Positions 1 through 12,225 are shown, counted from the first letter of the stretch. The stretch: 36,447 nucleotides of DNA from Vitrella brassicaformis (GCA_001179505.1 CDMY01000226.1:119938-156384), one strand, 5' to 3'. Numbers and translations are program-made. Notes: a model not told the origin generated them from the sequence alone.

Positions 1-3000
1 GGGGGGTGGACACATACTTATATAGGTATGTATGTTGATCCTTCCAGCCTTTCTTTATTCATTCAACGCATCGGCAGGCAGGCAGGGAGGCTGCTTATCC
101 ACACCACACGTACACATACACGAAGACATTATATATATAGAGAACCTGACGAACGGCCTGCCTGTCTGTCTGTCTCGTGAAGGGCATTGAATACACTTTT
201 ACACTTTCTTGTCTCCTGCCTGCCTTTCCTTTGTCGGTTGCCCAGTCAGCTGAGCAGCTGTGTGGGGGGATGGGGCACGCACACGCACACCAACATGCAG
301 CACACGAACCCGTTTGTACGCATCGCATCTCTCATGGGCCATCCTCTCCACGCCTCCGTGTGTATGTATGTATGTGTGTGCACAAATAGGTAATTAACCA
401 GCCGTGGATGGGATGGGATGGATGATAGCTCCCCTCCCGGGAGGGCAGCGCAGCATGCCATGCAGTCAGTATACAATCTCGTCCCGCAATCAATCATCGG
501 CCGGCCGGAGAGGGAGAGGGAGAGGGGAAGTCAGTCAGAGGGCCGGCCACGAGTGAATCATCCAGCGATCAATCAATCAAATGGGCAGGCAGGCACAAGA
601 AGGCACACACACGGACGGACGGACGAGTGGAGACGCAAGATGCCAGGTAGCGTAGCCCGTCCAGCCCAACCCCGCCCAGCCCCTCCCCCCAGCACTCATG
701 CGACTGACTAATTGGCGGGCTCTCTCCTCCGCCTGAGCACCGGAGAGGCACCGCGGACAGGCAGGCAGGCAGGCAGGCAGACAGGTGGGAAGGAAAAGAT
801 GGACGACAGACGAGTAGACTAGACAAGAGCACAGACAAGACCATAGCCACAGAGGGGGTACGTGTGCAGACAGCCGCCGCCCTCGGTCCCCTCCCCTAAT
901 TGAGCTCCCCCCGCCCCCACAAGCGCCCACTTCGCCGGCAACTAAGCAAGCAAGCAACGAGATGATGATTAGAGTCGGCCACAGTCAGTCAGTCCATCCA
1001 TCCATCCGGGTATATAGTTGAATGGGCTGTGTTGGTTGGCGGGCCCTTGCCTCTATGTCGCGTCGTTCGTCAGTATGCCGATCGCCCGATCGCCTCTCTC
1101 ACTGACTCACTCAGGCAATGCAATGACATGGTATGTACGTACGAAGGAAAGCATCCATGCATCCATCCATCCATCCATCGTGCCGCCGACTACTAGTGGG
1201 GCGGGCCATGGTCGGTCGATCGACTGGCGGATGCTAGCCTAGCTACAGTACGCTTGTTTACTTACTTAGTCAGTTACACAAACCTTCCTTGGTCAGTACC
1301 TACGCCAAGACGCCAAAACGAGACGAGACGAGACAAGAGAGAAGACACACACGCAATACACCAGCCATCCCTGCAACCATCCATCCACGTAGCAAGGAAC
1401 AACATCACGTCACATATCACCTCTCCCTCACTCACTCACTCCCGACCAGACAGACAGACAGACAGACAGGCAGACACGCTGCTGCTCTCACCGATTCCCC
1501 TCACCACCACCACCCCCACACACACACACACCCCAGCAGCAGCAGGAGCAGGAGCAGGAGCAGCAGCAAGACCGGCATAAGCAGGCAGCGAAGGGACAGA
1601 GGCAGTATAGTAGGCGCGCGTGTGAGGCGACAGACAGACAAACAGACGGAAAGATGACAGCACACCTTCACTAGCGGGCAAGGCTGTGGCAGGAACGACA
1701 CTCAGACAGACAGACAGACAGACGGCCACTAGGTAGTGAGTGAGATGATCAGTCGGACCAACCAACCAGGTGGACAGACAGACAAACAGACAGACAGGCG
1801 ACAAAGAGACTGACAAGTGGCGTGATCGCTAAAAATGTTCCATGTGTTGTTCTTTCCAGTGTGGGACCCCTCAGCCACCAAGTACGTCCTAGAAAGAGGT
1901 AGGCCGACCCACCAACCATCCATCCAACGAGTGAATTCCCCCAAGGCACCCCACTCAGACAGACCCTCAAACCTCCAGGCAGCACACAGGCAGACAAGAC
2001 ATACACACACACAGACGGGACAGACAAGGGTAGGGAGATAGCGAAATGGGAGGGTAGAGTCGGTGTAATCACTCCCTCATCCATCCATCCATCCATGAAT
2101 CCGTTGGTAAGGTTTATAAAAGGAGGAGAAGTCCGGCCGCGCAGCGAGCTGCCTGCAAACAATCGAGCAATCCATCACATCACATCACATCACATCACAC
2201 ACACACGCCCACGCCCACGCACATGCGGCCAACTTACATTACAAATGGGTAGCAAGAAATGAAATGGTGGATGAGGAAGGCAAGGCAGACATGAGCGATA
2301 TTAAAAGCCCGAGAACCCGCCCACACACCCCACCCATCAGCAGCATACGGCAGCCTCACGGACAGACACACACAGAGACAGACAGACAGACAGACAGAGG
2401 GAGGGAGGGAGGGAGGGGTGTGGCTGAGTGTGGGATGTGTTGATGGATGGACAGTAAATGGCGGCAGCTGAGCAAGCTGGCGGGCCTTGCTGCATGGAAA
2501 AAGGGAGGGGCGGGGTTGGGACGTATGTGTGTGTGTGAGCGGAGGGGTGTGCAAAGCACTTAGTCAGTCAATCAGTTAGTCAGGTAGTCAGTCAGTGAGT
2601 GACCTAACACCAGTAGGACGGTTTGGAAGAAACCTTAGCTGAGAGCTGAAAAACATCACTGGAACCAACCCAACCCAGACAGAGGCACACAACATGACTG
2701 ACACGGAGGAGCGTACGTGACATCCGCTTACTTACTCAGGAGGGTATCTGTGTGCGTGTAGGTGGGGTTATCCAGCTGTCTGTCAGTAGGTAGTGTGTAG
2801 GGTAGTACGCAAATCGCTAGCTAGTGTATGGGATGGGATGCATGGCATGGATCTCTCTCACCTCACCTCACCCCACCCTCAGCCAGCCATCTCTACTCTA
2901 CCTCTCTGTCTCTTCCTTCCCCTTTCTCTGCCTGCTACGTCTCGCGGGGATCTCTCTGATCTTTCCATCTACCTACCTCATGGATCGATCGGTCCTTACG

Positions 3001-3421
3001 CATCGGTCGGTCGGTCAGCTAGCTACTGCCTACCTGTGCAGACAGACAGACCACTGAAGTCAGCAGCATGGGAGCCTTTAGCTGCACCTACTTCCATCCA
3101 TCGCATCCATCCATCCATCCATCGCATTCATCACATGCAGGCACTTGTACGCTATTCACATGACATGGCATCACGCACACACGGCCACGGCCACGGTCAC
3201 AACACACACGCACACAAGCTATACGAACCAATCAATCATCCTTCCTTCAGTCAGTCAGTCAGCCACCTTGACCGATCGATCTGCCTACACGTCACACGCA
3301 CACACATCACTCACGAGATGAGACACGCATCGCATCCTCACACCAAAACGGACCCAACCAACCCCCGCCCCGCCCTCCCATCCGACGCACCCCCATCCAT
3401 CCATCATATCCATTTATTCCT
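1..3421. other. Gene-free, repeat-rich left flank
   Basis: I see no gene that can be supported here. The stretch is built from short tandem repeats: CAGG/CAGA around 759-786, 1447-1476, 1705-1724 and 2372-2396, ATCC/ATGG runs, and CACAT around 2173-2200. Long open frames in this region translate to low-complexity strings such as repeated VCLS or THTH, and these follow from the repeats rather than selection. A TATA-like stretch (tttataaaagg) lies near 2112-2123, but no convincing coding exon follows on the plus strand. Confidence 0.7.
2372..2417. repeat. Compound (CAGA)n(GGGA)n microsatellite
   Basis: CAGA units pass directly into GGGA units. Confidence 0.85.
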
Positions 3422-5856
3422 TCAAGCATTCCTCCCGCCCTCCCTCTCCCTCTCCCTGTCGTCCTCCTTGACGGGCGGCGGGGGGATGACGCCCGCAGAC
3501 GAGGAGCGTCCGAGCGTGGCGGCCATCCCTCCGACAGGCGTGTCCCTGCCGCCTCCTGCCGACGACCAGGTGGACCCCAGCTGTGTGGAGGTAAGGGTGG
3601 AGGAGAGTGAGGGCCGCAGCGGCAGGAGGGGGCCGTGGCCGTGGCCGCCCGTTGAGTGTGCGGGGGTGCTGGTGTTGTTGGTGTGTGAGGAGGGGGGCGG
3701 GCCGCGCTCCTTGATGATCTTGAAGTACACGTGCAGGGCGTACTCGCGCACTATCATGTCGCCCTCCTCGCTGCGCACCTCGTTGCTGACACACACCACA
3801 CCAACGACCACATAGACAGTGGATGGGGTGTGGTGCGTTGTGTTGTTTGTCTGGTGAAGGTCGCTCCCTGCCTCGCTCGCTCACTCACTCACCACTTGTT
3901 GCATTTGAATCGTCTGGGGTAGTTGATGTTGGCGCACTTGCCGCACTCCCAGTTGCCGTTCTCGCGCTTGACCAACACGGGACGCTCGCGACCCCTCGAC
4001 GGCAGGGCCTGGGCAGCCAAAGGGTCGCCGTAGATCTTGAGGAACGAACTGTCCGTCGACACACACACACACACACACACACAGGCATACATCCAGACAG
4101 ACACCTGTGGCCGGTGGGTGGGTGGGATGGACAGCGAATGGTGGTGTGTGTCGCAAAGACCCACCTGGCGTTTTTAAACTCGTCTGGGTGTGCGATGATG
4201 TATGGGTGAGGCATCACGGGCGGAATCGTGCCGTCACCCACACGTGGAACTGACACAACACAACACAACACAACACAACACCCTGCAGAGTGCCAATCTC
4301 TGTTGTCTCTTCGTTCCTCCCTTACGGCCAAATAAGTCGCAGCACAGCGCCCGGATCTCCCCGACGAGCGGGTCGTCCACACTCCCCTGGATGCTGCTGC
4401 CCATGTGGTCCCGCAGCCACTCCAACACATCAAACACCTGACGCCGGCCGCCCTCCTCCTCACGCACCACAGACACTCCCGCACCAGCCATACCAGCCGA
4501 CATGCTGGCGGCAGTCGCCAGCGCCGCAGCAGTGGCGGCAGCCACGTGCTGATGGGCGAGGGGGTGTGCGTAGGGCATCGTGTGCGTGTGTGGGTGGCTG
4601 TGGGTGTGGGTGTGGCTGTGGGCGTGTGCGTGTCCGGGGTGGGTGTAGAAGGGCATGTTGTAGGGGCTGATGGGGAATGGTGGCGGTGTGATGCTGGTGC
4701 TGGCGTGGACCGATGGGGACGGCGCTGGGGGCGGGGGCGGCGACGTGCGGCAGGGGGGAGGCAGTGGGGGGTAGGGCGGCGGCGAATAGATCGCAGCTGA
4801 AGCCAACCACACCACACCAGACCAGACCAGACAGAAGGAAGGACAGATGCAGATTAGATTGCATGTCGGGTCGGTGGATGGGATGGATGGATGGATGGAT
4901 GGAGGGTACGGTACCTACCACTGTTCATGTGTGGGGTGGGTGCCGGTCCAGCGGTTGAGGGCGACAGCCTCGGCAAATCTCCATCACCTAATTCGATTCG
5001 CATCACACAACACATGGACAGACAGACAGACAGACAGACATGCTACCAAGGTCAGTCAAGAGCATTCTGCACGTCTCGTGTTGTGTTGTGTGGACGGACC
5101 TTTTCGCGTCGGGCTGAGCTCCTGTGGCGACGAGTATGGGCCCGTGGGTCCGGCGCTGAGGGCCCCCATCGCTATCGTCGAGGGGTAGTGGTGCGCAGCA
5201 TAATACTGCGACAGACGCCTACAGACACAGACAGACACCCGAGCCCACCCACCCATGCCACAGATGGGATGGATGTGCGGACGGGAGGTCCGTGTGTGCG
5301 TGTGCGTACGTCGAGAACTCCTGTAGGTACTGCGGGTGGAAGTATCCGTAAGTCTGGGGCGAGGTGAAGGGGTTGTGGCTGTCCTGACCACCTGCCGCTG
5401 TTGCTGGGGCCTCGGACGTCGCGCCAACCTGGTAGCCTGGCAAGGGGAGCGACGAACCTACCAGACCATGACCAGGATACGTGGAATGCCCTGACACACA
5501 CACACACACAGAGGGAATCAGCCACACACGATCTATCGTCCTCCTGCCACCGCACAGTGCCACGCACCGCAAGCGACCTGTAGCGTAAGTGGGGTAGTAG
5601 CCGACGGTGGGATGGCCACCCGAGCGGCCAGCAGTCACAGTCAGAGGCAGTGGGGTGGCCGAGGGCGGCGGTGGTGGCGGAGGCGACCGACACAGAGGAA
5701 CAGCTGACACACACAAGCAACACACACAAGCAGACAGAGAGACGGGAGACAGACAACGCGACAGTCACACACAAACAAGGTGGTGTACAATGCAAGGTGG
5801 CCCGTGTGTGTGATCTTTTGCCTACACGGCGCACTCTTGCTCGACGAAGGGTCCAT
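3422..5856 (-). CDS. RanBP2-type zinc finger protein, proline-rich N-terminus (9 exons)
   Basis: Proposed exons in transcript order: 5856-5835, 5703-5578, 5490-5310, 5218-5100, 4987-4919, 4796-4326, 4249-4165, 4048-3893, 3785-3422. Spliced, they give 530 aa with no internal stop. Residues 1 to about 240 are rich in Pro, Ser, Tyr and Gly, with a His/Thr run near the middle. A more ordered segment (FDVLEWLRDHMGSS) follows. Near residues 391-410 is a RanBP2-type zinc finger, W-x-C-x2-C-x10-C-x2-C, with Cys 393, 396, 407 and 410. The last Cys codon is split TG|C by an intron, which strongly supports that junction. Fingers of this type bind single-stranded RNA or ubiquitin; which applies here is unknown. 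An RNA-binding role is my inference from the NYPRR spacing. The C-terminus is a low-complexity tail. Exon 1 uses a weak donor (A|gtgcgc), so the start is the least certain part. Confidence 0.8.
4057..4082. repeat. (CA)n microsatellite in RanBP2-finger gene intron
   Basis: On the coding (minus) strand this is a GT run that ends a few bases before the acceptor of the zinc finger exon starting at 4048. Confidence 0.85.
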
Positions 5857-6518
5857 CGCTGCAAGGCAGCTGGCGAAGCAGCGGGAACACGCGGTCTTGT
5901 CTCGCCCAGTAGAAGCAAGCAGCGCCAGTCAGGGAAAGCGCTCAAAGAGCTCGGCGCGCTGCCGTTGATGCCTTTCAAAGGGGTTTCTTGGCCGTCAGTC
6001 ACGTCAGAAGCCAGGCAAGTGAAGTGAAGCAGACAGGAAGATCAGTCAAGCAAAGCGACGCAAGTAAAGGGAGGGAGGGCGGCAAGCTGCAGGTCTGTCT
6101 GTAGGTCACCTGGAAGTACGCAAGACCTGGAGGCCAGACCTTCGCACCTCTGTTGCCTTTTGCAAACAAACCCAAACCCTGGTCAGTTTCGGCTGGGCCT
6201 TCTGTTTGTGCAACCGATTTGGCGTTTGTGACTTCTCACTATATATGCCGATTGATTGATATCACGTACGTACGTATATGCAGAGGGCGTCACTCTACAC
6301 GACACACATGGGGGAGGGTCTGCTGCCCCCGCTTCATTGCACAAACAAACGTGGTCACGCAAACCAACCAACCACCAACCGCATGGGAAGAGTCAACAAG
6401 GAGAGCGAACAAACGCAAAGCAAAGCCGGCCACAACACAACACAATACAACAAATGGCACAGCATGAAACGGCACAGCATGGCCATCCGTCGCCTCCCTC
6501 CCTCCCTCTCCCCACCAC
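5857..6518. other. Spacer between two minus-strand genes
   Basis: This 662-bp spacer lies upstream of the RanBP2-finger gene and downstream of the USP gene. It carries CAACA and CGTA repeats (6256-6279) and an AT-rich patch (ctatatatgcc near 6239-6249). I see no coding exon, although a missing 5' exon of the zinc finger gene could lie here. Confidence 0.5.
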
Positions 6519-9457
6519 CTATCGCCTTGCAGGCGACCTGTTTGTCCGGTAGAAGAGTGGGCTGCGTTGGCCGCCCAGGTACGGCAGCCCCACCTCTCCC
6601 GGACCCGGGAATGGCCGCGGACCCGGCGATCTGTCGCGGATGACGGGCCGTCTGTAGTAGGGGTACCCCCGCGCAGCGCTCCGGATCCGCTCGGCTTGCG
6701 ACGCCGGTGAAACGGTCACCGTCGGCGAGGAGGCTGTGGCTGCCGGCAACGGCAAGGAGGCGGCGAGAGCCGTGACCGACGGAGGGGACCCCGAGCTGGG
6801 CGAACTGCACAAAAGACACATGGAGCAGGGAGGGATGGCGGCCGTGTACGTGTCAGGTGTTGTGGGTGCGGTGCCCCAGCCAGCGCACCTGAAAGTTTGT
6901 GATGGCGGCTCGTATATGGTGGGGCACTCTGTGGCCTTGGGCGTGTTCTTCTTGGAGGGCGGGGAGCGGCCGCCAGCCTTGCGGGGCGACTTGCCATCCT
7001 CGCCCCGGATCTGGTGAATGAATGAATGAGTGAATGACACAAGCGCATATGCGTGGGGTGTGCGTGTGTGTACCTGGTGCTCGAGCTCCTGCAGTGACTC
7101 TTGCCGCAGGTTGTGGGGCCAGTGGATCGGGTGAGAACGAGATTGCCTGACAAGCGCACAGACAGACAGACAGACCGACAGACAGACACGTTGATTTCTC
7201 AAATGTGCGACCCCTGGCTGCCTTCCTCACGAGCACCTCTTGACGAGCTCGGGTTTCTCGGGCAGGTTGCAGTGCTGGTAGAAGAGAACATACGCCTTGG
7301 GCGTCACCACCTGACTCTCAGACACCTCACGGACGTCCTCGTCGTCATATCGGTACCACCTGCACACAAAACAGGGAGGGTGTGCATGCGTCTCTCTGTG
7401 TGCCCTCGCCGCGCCTCACTCACTTGTCCCGGAACTGGTGCTTGCAGACGGAAGTGTAGTGGCCGAAATTCAGTGTCGCACCTGCGATGCGATGCCACAA
7501 ACAACGAGCAGCCAGACAGACAGACAGACATGCATGCCATCTGGGTGCGCCTGACCTCTCTCTCTCTCTCTCTCTCTCTCTCCCCCTTACCGCTGTGATT
7601 GACAACGCCGTAGAGCTGGTAGAGGGGCTGGCCCTTCTGCTCCGACTTGACGAACTTGGCGAAGTTGACCGTTGTGGGGAAGTCGACTAGCTGCTGCAGC
7701 TTGGACGACCGGCGGCCTGCGAAGCGGAAACGTTTGAGGTGGAGGATCAGGATGAGCGGCAGCTTCCAGATGTCGATCTTCTTGGTCGCCTCCCGGAACG
7801 CCTTGCAGTGGGGGCAGTACCAGCACTCATCGCCCGTCAACGACTCCTCCGCACGAAACGCTGATCGATCGACGATAGATAAATCAGTGAGGAAAGAAAC
7901 AGAGAACGGGGCAGATGCAGAAAGGTGTGCGCGTGTGTGGATGGATGGATGGATTGATGGACGTACCTTCGATAGCCTCGTCGATGGAGTGGACGGCGTT
8001 GCCGTCGCCGTCCTCGAGCGGGAGGCTCAAAAACATGAAGGGGTCGTACCGGATGTTGAAGTCGTGACACGTGTTGCACTGCACCACCGAACGCAGCTGG
8101 CCCTGCAAGATGTCCACCAAATACGACTTGTTCCTGCACACAAACAAACCACCAATCGATCAGACAGACGGCAATGTCGCCAGCAGATTCTGTCCAGACT
8201 CCCCCCTCGTCCACCCACCCACCCACCCACCTAGGTACCTACCTGCGCAGGTGTCTGGACCACGCCTCAGCCGCCAGTTTCTCCTCTCGCTTCCCTTCAG
8301 AGAGGGTCTTGCGAGTGACGTCGGGCTCCTCCACGTATGGCTTCTTGATCACGCGGTTCAAGTCCTCGTGGAGGCCATCCAACATCGTCACTAACAACTC
8401 CTGCGCCAGAATAGCCACACACAGAGGAAAGAGAGGGAGAGGGAGAGAGAGAGGGACAGAGGTAGGGAGAGAGGTGGGCCAGGGCAGCTGGTGCGTCAGG
8501 CCAGTGTGCGGTGCGTGCAGATGAGATGGCCCCCCTCACCCCACCTGTGCATCTTGCTGCTCATATCCGCGGAAGAGGTCGTTGACGCCGCCCAGCACCT
8601 TCTTGATATTCTTGGGCGGCACCTCACGCACCCCGGACGTCAGCCACAGCTGACGCATCAAGCTCGAGTACTCGTGCGTCAGCTTCCCACCCGTCCCCAT
8701 CACATTCACTGACACACACCAGACACGCAACAGACAAAGAAAAGACAAAATGCTTGCATTGGCTCACTTGCTGCACTGCATCACATCATCGATCGCATCA
8801 TCTCATCTCGCGTGTACGTACGTACGTACGTACGTACGTACCTGTGTTGATTTCCTTCTCGTATGCAAATTTGTCGGCATCTGGTTCCAGAGCCAGGAAG
8901 TAGTCGGTGAGGATGGCCGTGTTGGACATGCACTGCAGCGCCGAGTTCATGTAGCACGTGTTGCCCAGGTTTGTCAAGCCCACCAAACCCGCATTTGCTG
9001 GCCTATTGGACCAATCCAACCAACGATACAAAACAAACAATGTTGCAATGCAGTGCAGGCCAGGCCAGGCACTCACACACAGAGTGAATGCTGTTCGGCC
9101 TCCCTCCCTGCCTCTTTCATCCATGTGTATGGCGTCCGCCCACCTCGTCACTTGGCGATACACCTTCACCGGCGAGTCTGCGCCGTCGTAGTGTCTGCCG
9201 ATGATGCGACGCTGTCGATCGGGCGATGGCGACTGACTCGACGGCAGGCGGTGGGAGGACGTGTGACCCACGCGAGCCGGGGGGTCGACCACAGGCGTGG
9301 CTCTGAACGACACAACAGACGAAGGGGCGCAATCCGATGCTTTGGGTGCATGGCTCCTGCGTGGCCCTCACCGTGTGTCCAGCTCCATCTCGTCATCCAC
9401 GTTGTCCATCGACCCATTCTCATCGCTATTGATTCTCCGGTGCAGCGTGGGCAGCAT
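6519..9457 (-). CDS. Ubiquitin carboxyl-terminal hydrolase, USP family (12 exons)
   Basis: This is a cysteine protease that removes ubiquitin from proteins. Exons: 9457-9372, 9302-9144, 9002-8842, 8708-8545, 8400-8243, 8133-7967, 7860-7591, 7481-7424, 7359-7237, 7146-7074, 7010-6889, 6804-6519. They join in frame to 608 aa. The Cys box ([17 protein letters not shown]) has nucleophile Cys98. It is followed by YEQQDAQ and [11 protein letters not shown]-like sequence, two CxxC knuckles of the fingers subdomain (CNTC, CPHC), LILHLKRF, and the His box FGHYTSVC with His396. Asp413 of WYRYDDEDV completes the triad. The layout is closest to the USP4/USP15/plant UBP5 group. No DUSP or ubiquitin-like domain is seen. 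The acidic N-terminal and basic, Pro/Ser-rich C-terminal tails are low complexity. A good acceptor (ctgtttcag) lies just before the chosen ATG, so a further 5' exon, perhaps in 9558-9824, is likely. Confidence 0.93.
7555..7583. repeat. (TC)n microsatellite in USP intron
   Basis: About 14 TC units, just inside the intron that begins at 7590 on the minus strand, so sense (GA)n next to the donor. Confidence 0.85.
8816..8841. repeat. (GTAC)n self-complementary array at a USP splice donor
   Basis: Consecutive ACGT/GTAC units start exactly at the donor after exon 3 of the USP gene (minus strand, intron begins 8841). The array is its own reverse complement and could fold as a hairpin. Confidence 0.8.
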
Positions 9458-9891
9458 CGGCAGGCCCTGAAACAGAGATGAGAGGACGTCAGGGCATGTT
9501 CAATGGAGCCTCTCTTTTTCTTGCTACCGTCAACACAGGACAACAGGAGCCCTCAACTCAATGATTTGCCTTGCGGAGAGAGGGGAACAGCTCTGCAAGC
9601 TCAAATTCGAAGGTTTGCGAGCTTAGCGTACACTGTTGTTGCAAAAAGTAAACGGTCAAGTTGACGACTCGCGGGAAAGAAGGAAACCGAAGCGCGCTGA
9701 GGCGCTGGACGTGAGAGACTGAGCCTGTCGAGGGCGTTCCACTGTGAGAGAGGTCCGAGAAGGCTCGGACGGGGTGAGGTGCGCACCGCCTATTCTTTCC
9801 GGATGATGGTAAGCAAGCAGTCAAACGGTGCAGCGAGACTCAGACAGCACTTCGCCGAATCAACACTCAATCACTCACAATCACAATCACG
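9458..9891. promoter_or_regulatory. Divergent intergenic region, USP gene and wall-like protein gene
   Basis: This region separates two divergently transcribed genes and should contain both promoters if the USP gene really starts at 9457. It has few microsatellites compared with other spacers. A minus-strand ORF of 88 codons (9558-9824) overlaps it and could be a 5' exon of the USP gene. I found no clear TATA box. Confidence 0.35.
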
Positions 9892-12225
9892 ATGATGGAG
9901 TGCCTGCTGATTTGGTGTGCCGTCTGTTTGGCTTGCGTGTGTGTGTGTGTGCAGGCCAGGTGGGGTGTGGTCCTCCTGGTCGCGTTCGGCACCACATGCA
10001 TAGGCGCCGAGCCAAAGGCGTACGACCCCTATAACCCCCATCACGACCCCCTCCATGACGTTCCCATCGGTCGGTGGGTGGGCAAACACAATCAATCGTT
10101 CGTTCGTCTTCATTCATTTCCCTTTATTCCTCAATGCTGTGTCTGTCTGTCTGTGTGCGTGTCTGTCAGAGTATCCGAGTGAGAACCATCCGTGGTGGCC
10201 GCACCACGGCCCCAGTGACAACAAGGGGAAGGGCAATGCCTGCCCCAAGGACTGGGACGTCGTCGGCCCCAACTGCCAGAAGACCATCGAGTTCCCACCC
10301 ATACCCTCTTGCCCCGTCGGCGAGTTCGACGAGGGATCAGGCTTCTGCATCACGCAAGACGTCGTGGGCGCCCCCCTCATTTGCCCAGAGAACTGCCGCC
10401 TGGTCAAACACAGCCCCACCGACCTCAAACCTACGTGCATCTGCGTCGTTGGCCTGGGCGGCGGCAACGGGACGGACAACGGCCCGCCCAGGGGCGTGCC
10501 GATGGAGTGCCCCTACAGCTACATCATGACCAGCAAGGGCGACTGCAAACCCGAGCACAAGGATTATGCTTACTCGGGGCATGGCGACGGCCACGGTGAC
10601 GGCCACGGTGGCGGGCATGGCGACACTTCGGACGTGAGCAAGACAGCGAGACAGACAGACAGACAGACAGACAGGAGGCGGGATGGCATTTACTCACTCA
10701 CTCACTCATGGCTTCGTCCATGTGTGTCACTCTTCTCTTCTGTGTGTGTCTGCTCGTGTGTGTATTTGTCCAACAGCACGTGGATGCGCAGTGTCCCACC
10801 GGCACGATCTTCCTGCAGGGCCTGTGTCTGCCGATCGAGGAAGTGCGGCCCAAGTCGGTCTGCCCCCCGGAATACAACTTCCAAACGGCCCTCACCAACG
10901 ACTTCGCATTCCATGGGCGGTCGTACCTTTTCTGTCTCGGCATTCAGGAGTTCATCCCCCTAATCGAGTGCCCCAAGCCCTTCATAGAGGTCAACTTCCC
11001 GGACCTCGGCGACCTTAAGCCCGGTGACCCCGTGCCCAGGGCGCCGGCGGGAGCAGGCGGCGGCCTCACCGAGGAGCTCTTGGAGGCCCTGCCACCAGAA
11101 ATCAGAGAGCAGATCCCCCCAGAACTCATCGCGAACCCCACACCCGAGGGCTTCGCTGCCCTCCCGCCAGAGGTGCAGCAGGCGCTGCAAGAGGCGCTTG
11201 CCCAAGTACAAGGTGAGGGGACTACCCCACCACCTGAGGCCGGCGAGGGCCTGCTCGGCCCTCCTGCTGATGGGGAGCCCATTCAGATCCCCCCTGAGGT
11301 GCTCGCGCAGATCCCCGCCTCCGTCATCCAGCAGGTGCCGCCAGAGGTCCTGGCCGACCCCACCCCCGAGAACCTCGCCACCCTTGACCCCGAGCTCATC
11401 GCTCAGCTGCCAGAAGACCTACAGACCCTCCTGGCCCAGGTCACCAGCAACCAGAACGCCACCGAAGCAGGCGGCGCCGAGGGGGCATCTGGTGGCGCAG
11501 ACGCCACACCCGGCGGCGTCCTTCCCTCCCTCTTTATGCGACAAGTGGGCGGTGGTGGTGGTGGCGGTGGTGGTGATGGTGACGGCGGATCTGAATTTTT
11601 GACCCCCGCCCCCGGCCTGGACCCTCTGTTGGCTGGTGAGATCAACTCAGACGACTACGACGGCCGATTCGGCTATCCAGAGGGGAGGAGGCTGCCAAAG
11701 CCACAGCAGGACTTCATGGCGCTTCAGGGAGGCCACGGGCAGCTGTCAGGGCGGTTCCAGGGCGTCCAGCAACGGATGCCCTACTCAGGCCCCCGACGAC
11801 TGCAGGAGGAGGAGGCTGTGGCCGGCAGCCCACCGGGCGTCGCCAACCCGATTCCACCAGAGGGACAGATTCCCGCTGCAGGGGGGGAGGAAGAGGTGAC
11901 GCCTGAGGGCACTGCCGAGGGCGGCCCCGCTGAAGCTGCTGAAGGCATTGATGAGGCAGCAGGGGAGGCGGAAGAAGGGGCCGACGCGGCTGCTGAGGGG
12001 GGCGGCGGTGGCGCGGAGCCGGCCCAGGATGGAGGAGAGGATGGTGAGGATGGTGAAGAGGCGGCCGGTCCCTCTTGTCAGCTGACGATCTCGGTGCCGG
12101 CGACCTACTGCAGCCCACATGGTCACTGCAAGGGCAAGTACATCAGCAAGCTCAAGAAACAGTTCAGAATCATTGGCGAGGAGATCGGCATCGGGGAAGA
12201 GTTCGCCAGGATCCTTCAAGTATAA
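9892..12225 (+). CDS. Secreted cysteine-repeat protein, oocyst-wall-protein-like (3 exons)
   Basis: Exons 9892-10069, 10170-10633 and 10777-12225 join to 696 aa. The N-terminus is hydrophobic (WGVVLLVAFGTTCIGA) and looks like a signal peptide cleaved before EPK. Two cysteine blocks follow. At residues 84-135 successive Cys are 10 or 11 residues apart, with CP at several block starts. At 220-279 the spacing is 10, 11, 23, 11. This Cys periodicity and the CPxG...G.C wording match oocyst wall proteins of Cryptosporidium and Toxoplasma. The long third exon then has two related segments rich in PPE and LP (11086-11212, 11284-11442), a Gly run, a Glu/Ala-rich acidic stretch and a short C-terminal part with three Cys. 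A His/Gly-rich HGDGHGDGHGGGHGD run precedes intron 2. No transmembrane helix follows the signal peptide. The gene is clear; the wall-protein assignment rests on spacing only. Confidence 0.75.
10583..10620 (+). repeat. GGCCACGGTGAC-type coding repeat (HGDG)
   Basis: Short tandem units encode alternating His, Gly and Asp within exon 2 of the wall-like protein gene. They directly precede the intron 2 donor at 10634. Confidence 0.6.

Noticed and set aside
1436-1816. Cys-rich VCLSVCLS ORFs here and in many other places
   Set aside because: They are translations of CAGA/CTGT microsatellites and recur wherever those repeats occur; no start context, splice or domain supports them.
2793-3815. 340-codon plus-strand ORF
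   Set aside because: Its wording is repeat-derived (SIHRIHPSIHRIHH, THGHGHGH) and its 3' part is antisense to the last exon of the RanBP2-finger gene, which has motif support.
10708-10776. Start of the wall-like protein at the ATG at 10708
   Set aside because: The stretch before 10777 reads as intron ending in caacag, and splicing to the exon at 10170-10633 keeps the frame and adds a matching cysteine block.
11403-11645. Antisense Pro-rich ORF
   Set aside because: It is the complement of the Gly-rich run of the wall-like protein.
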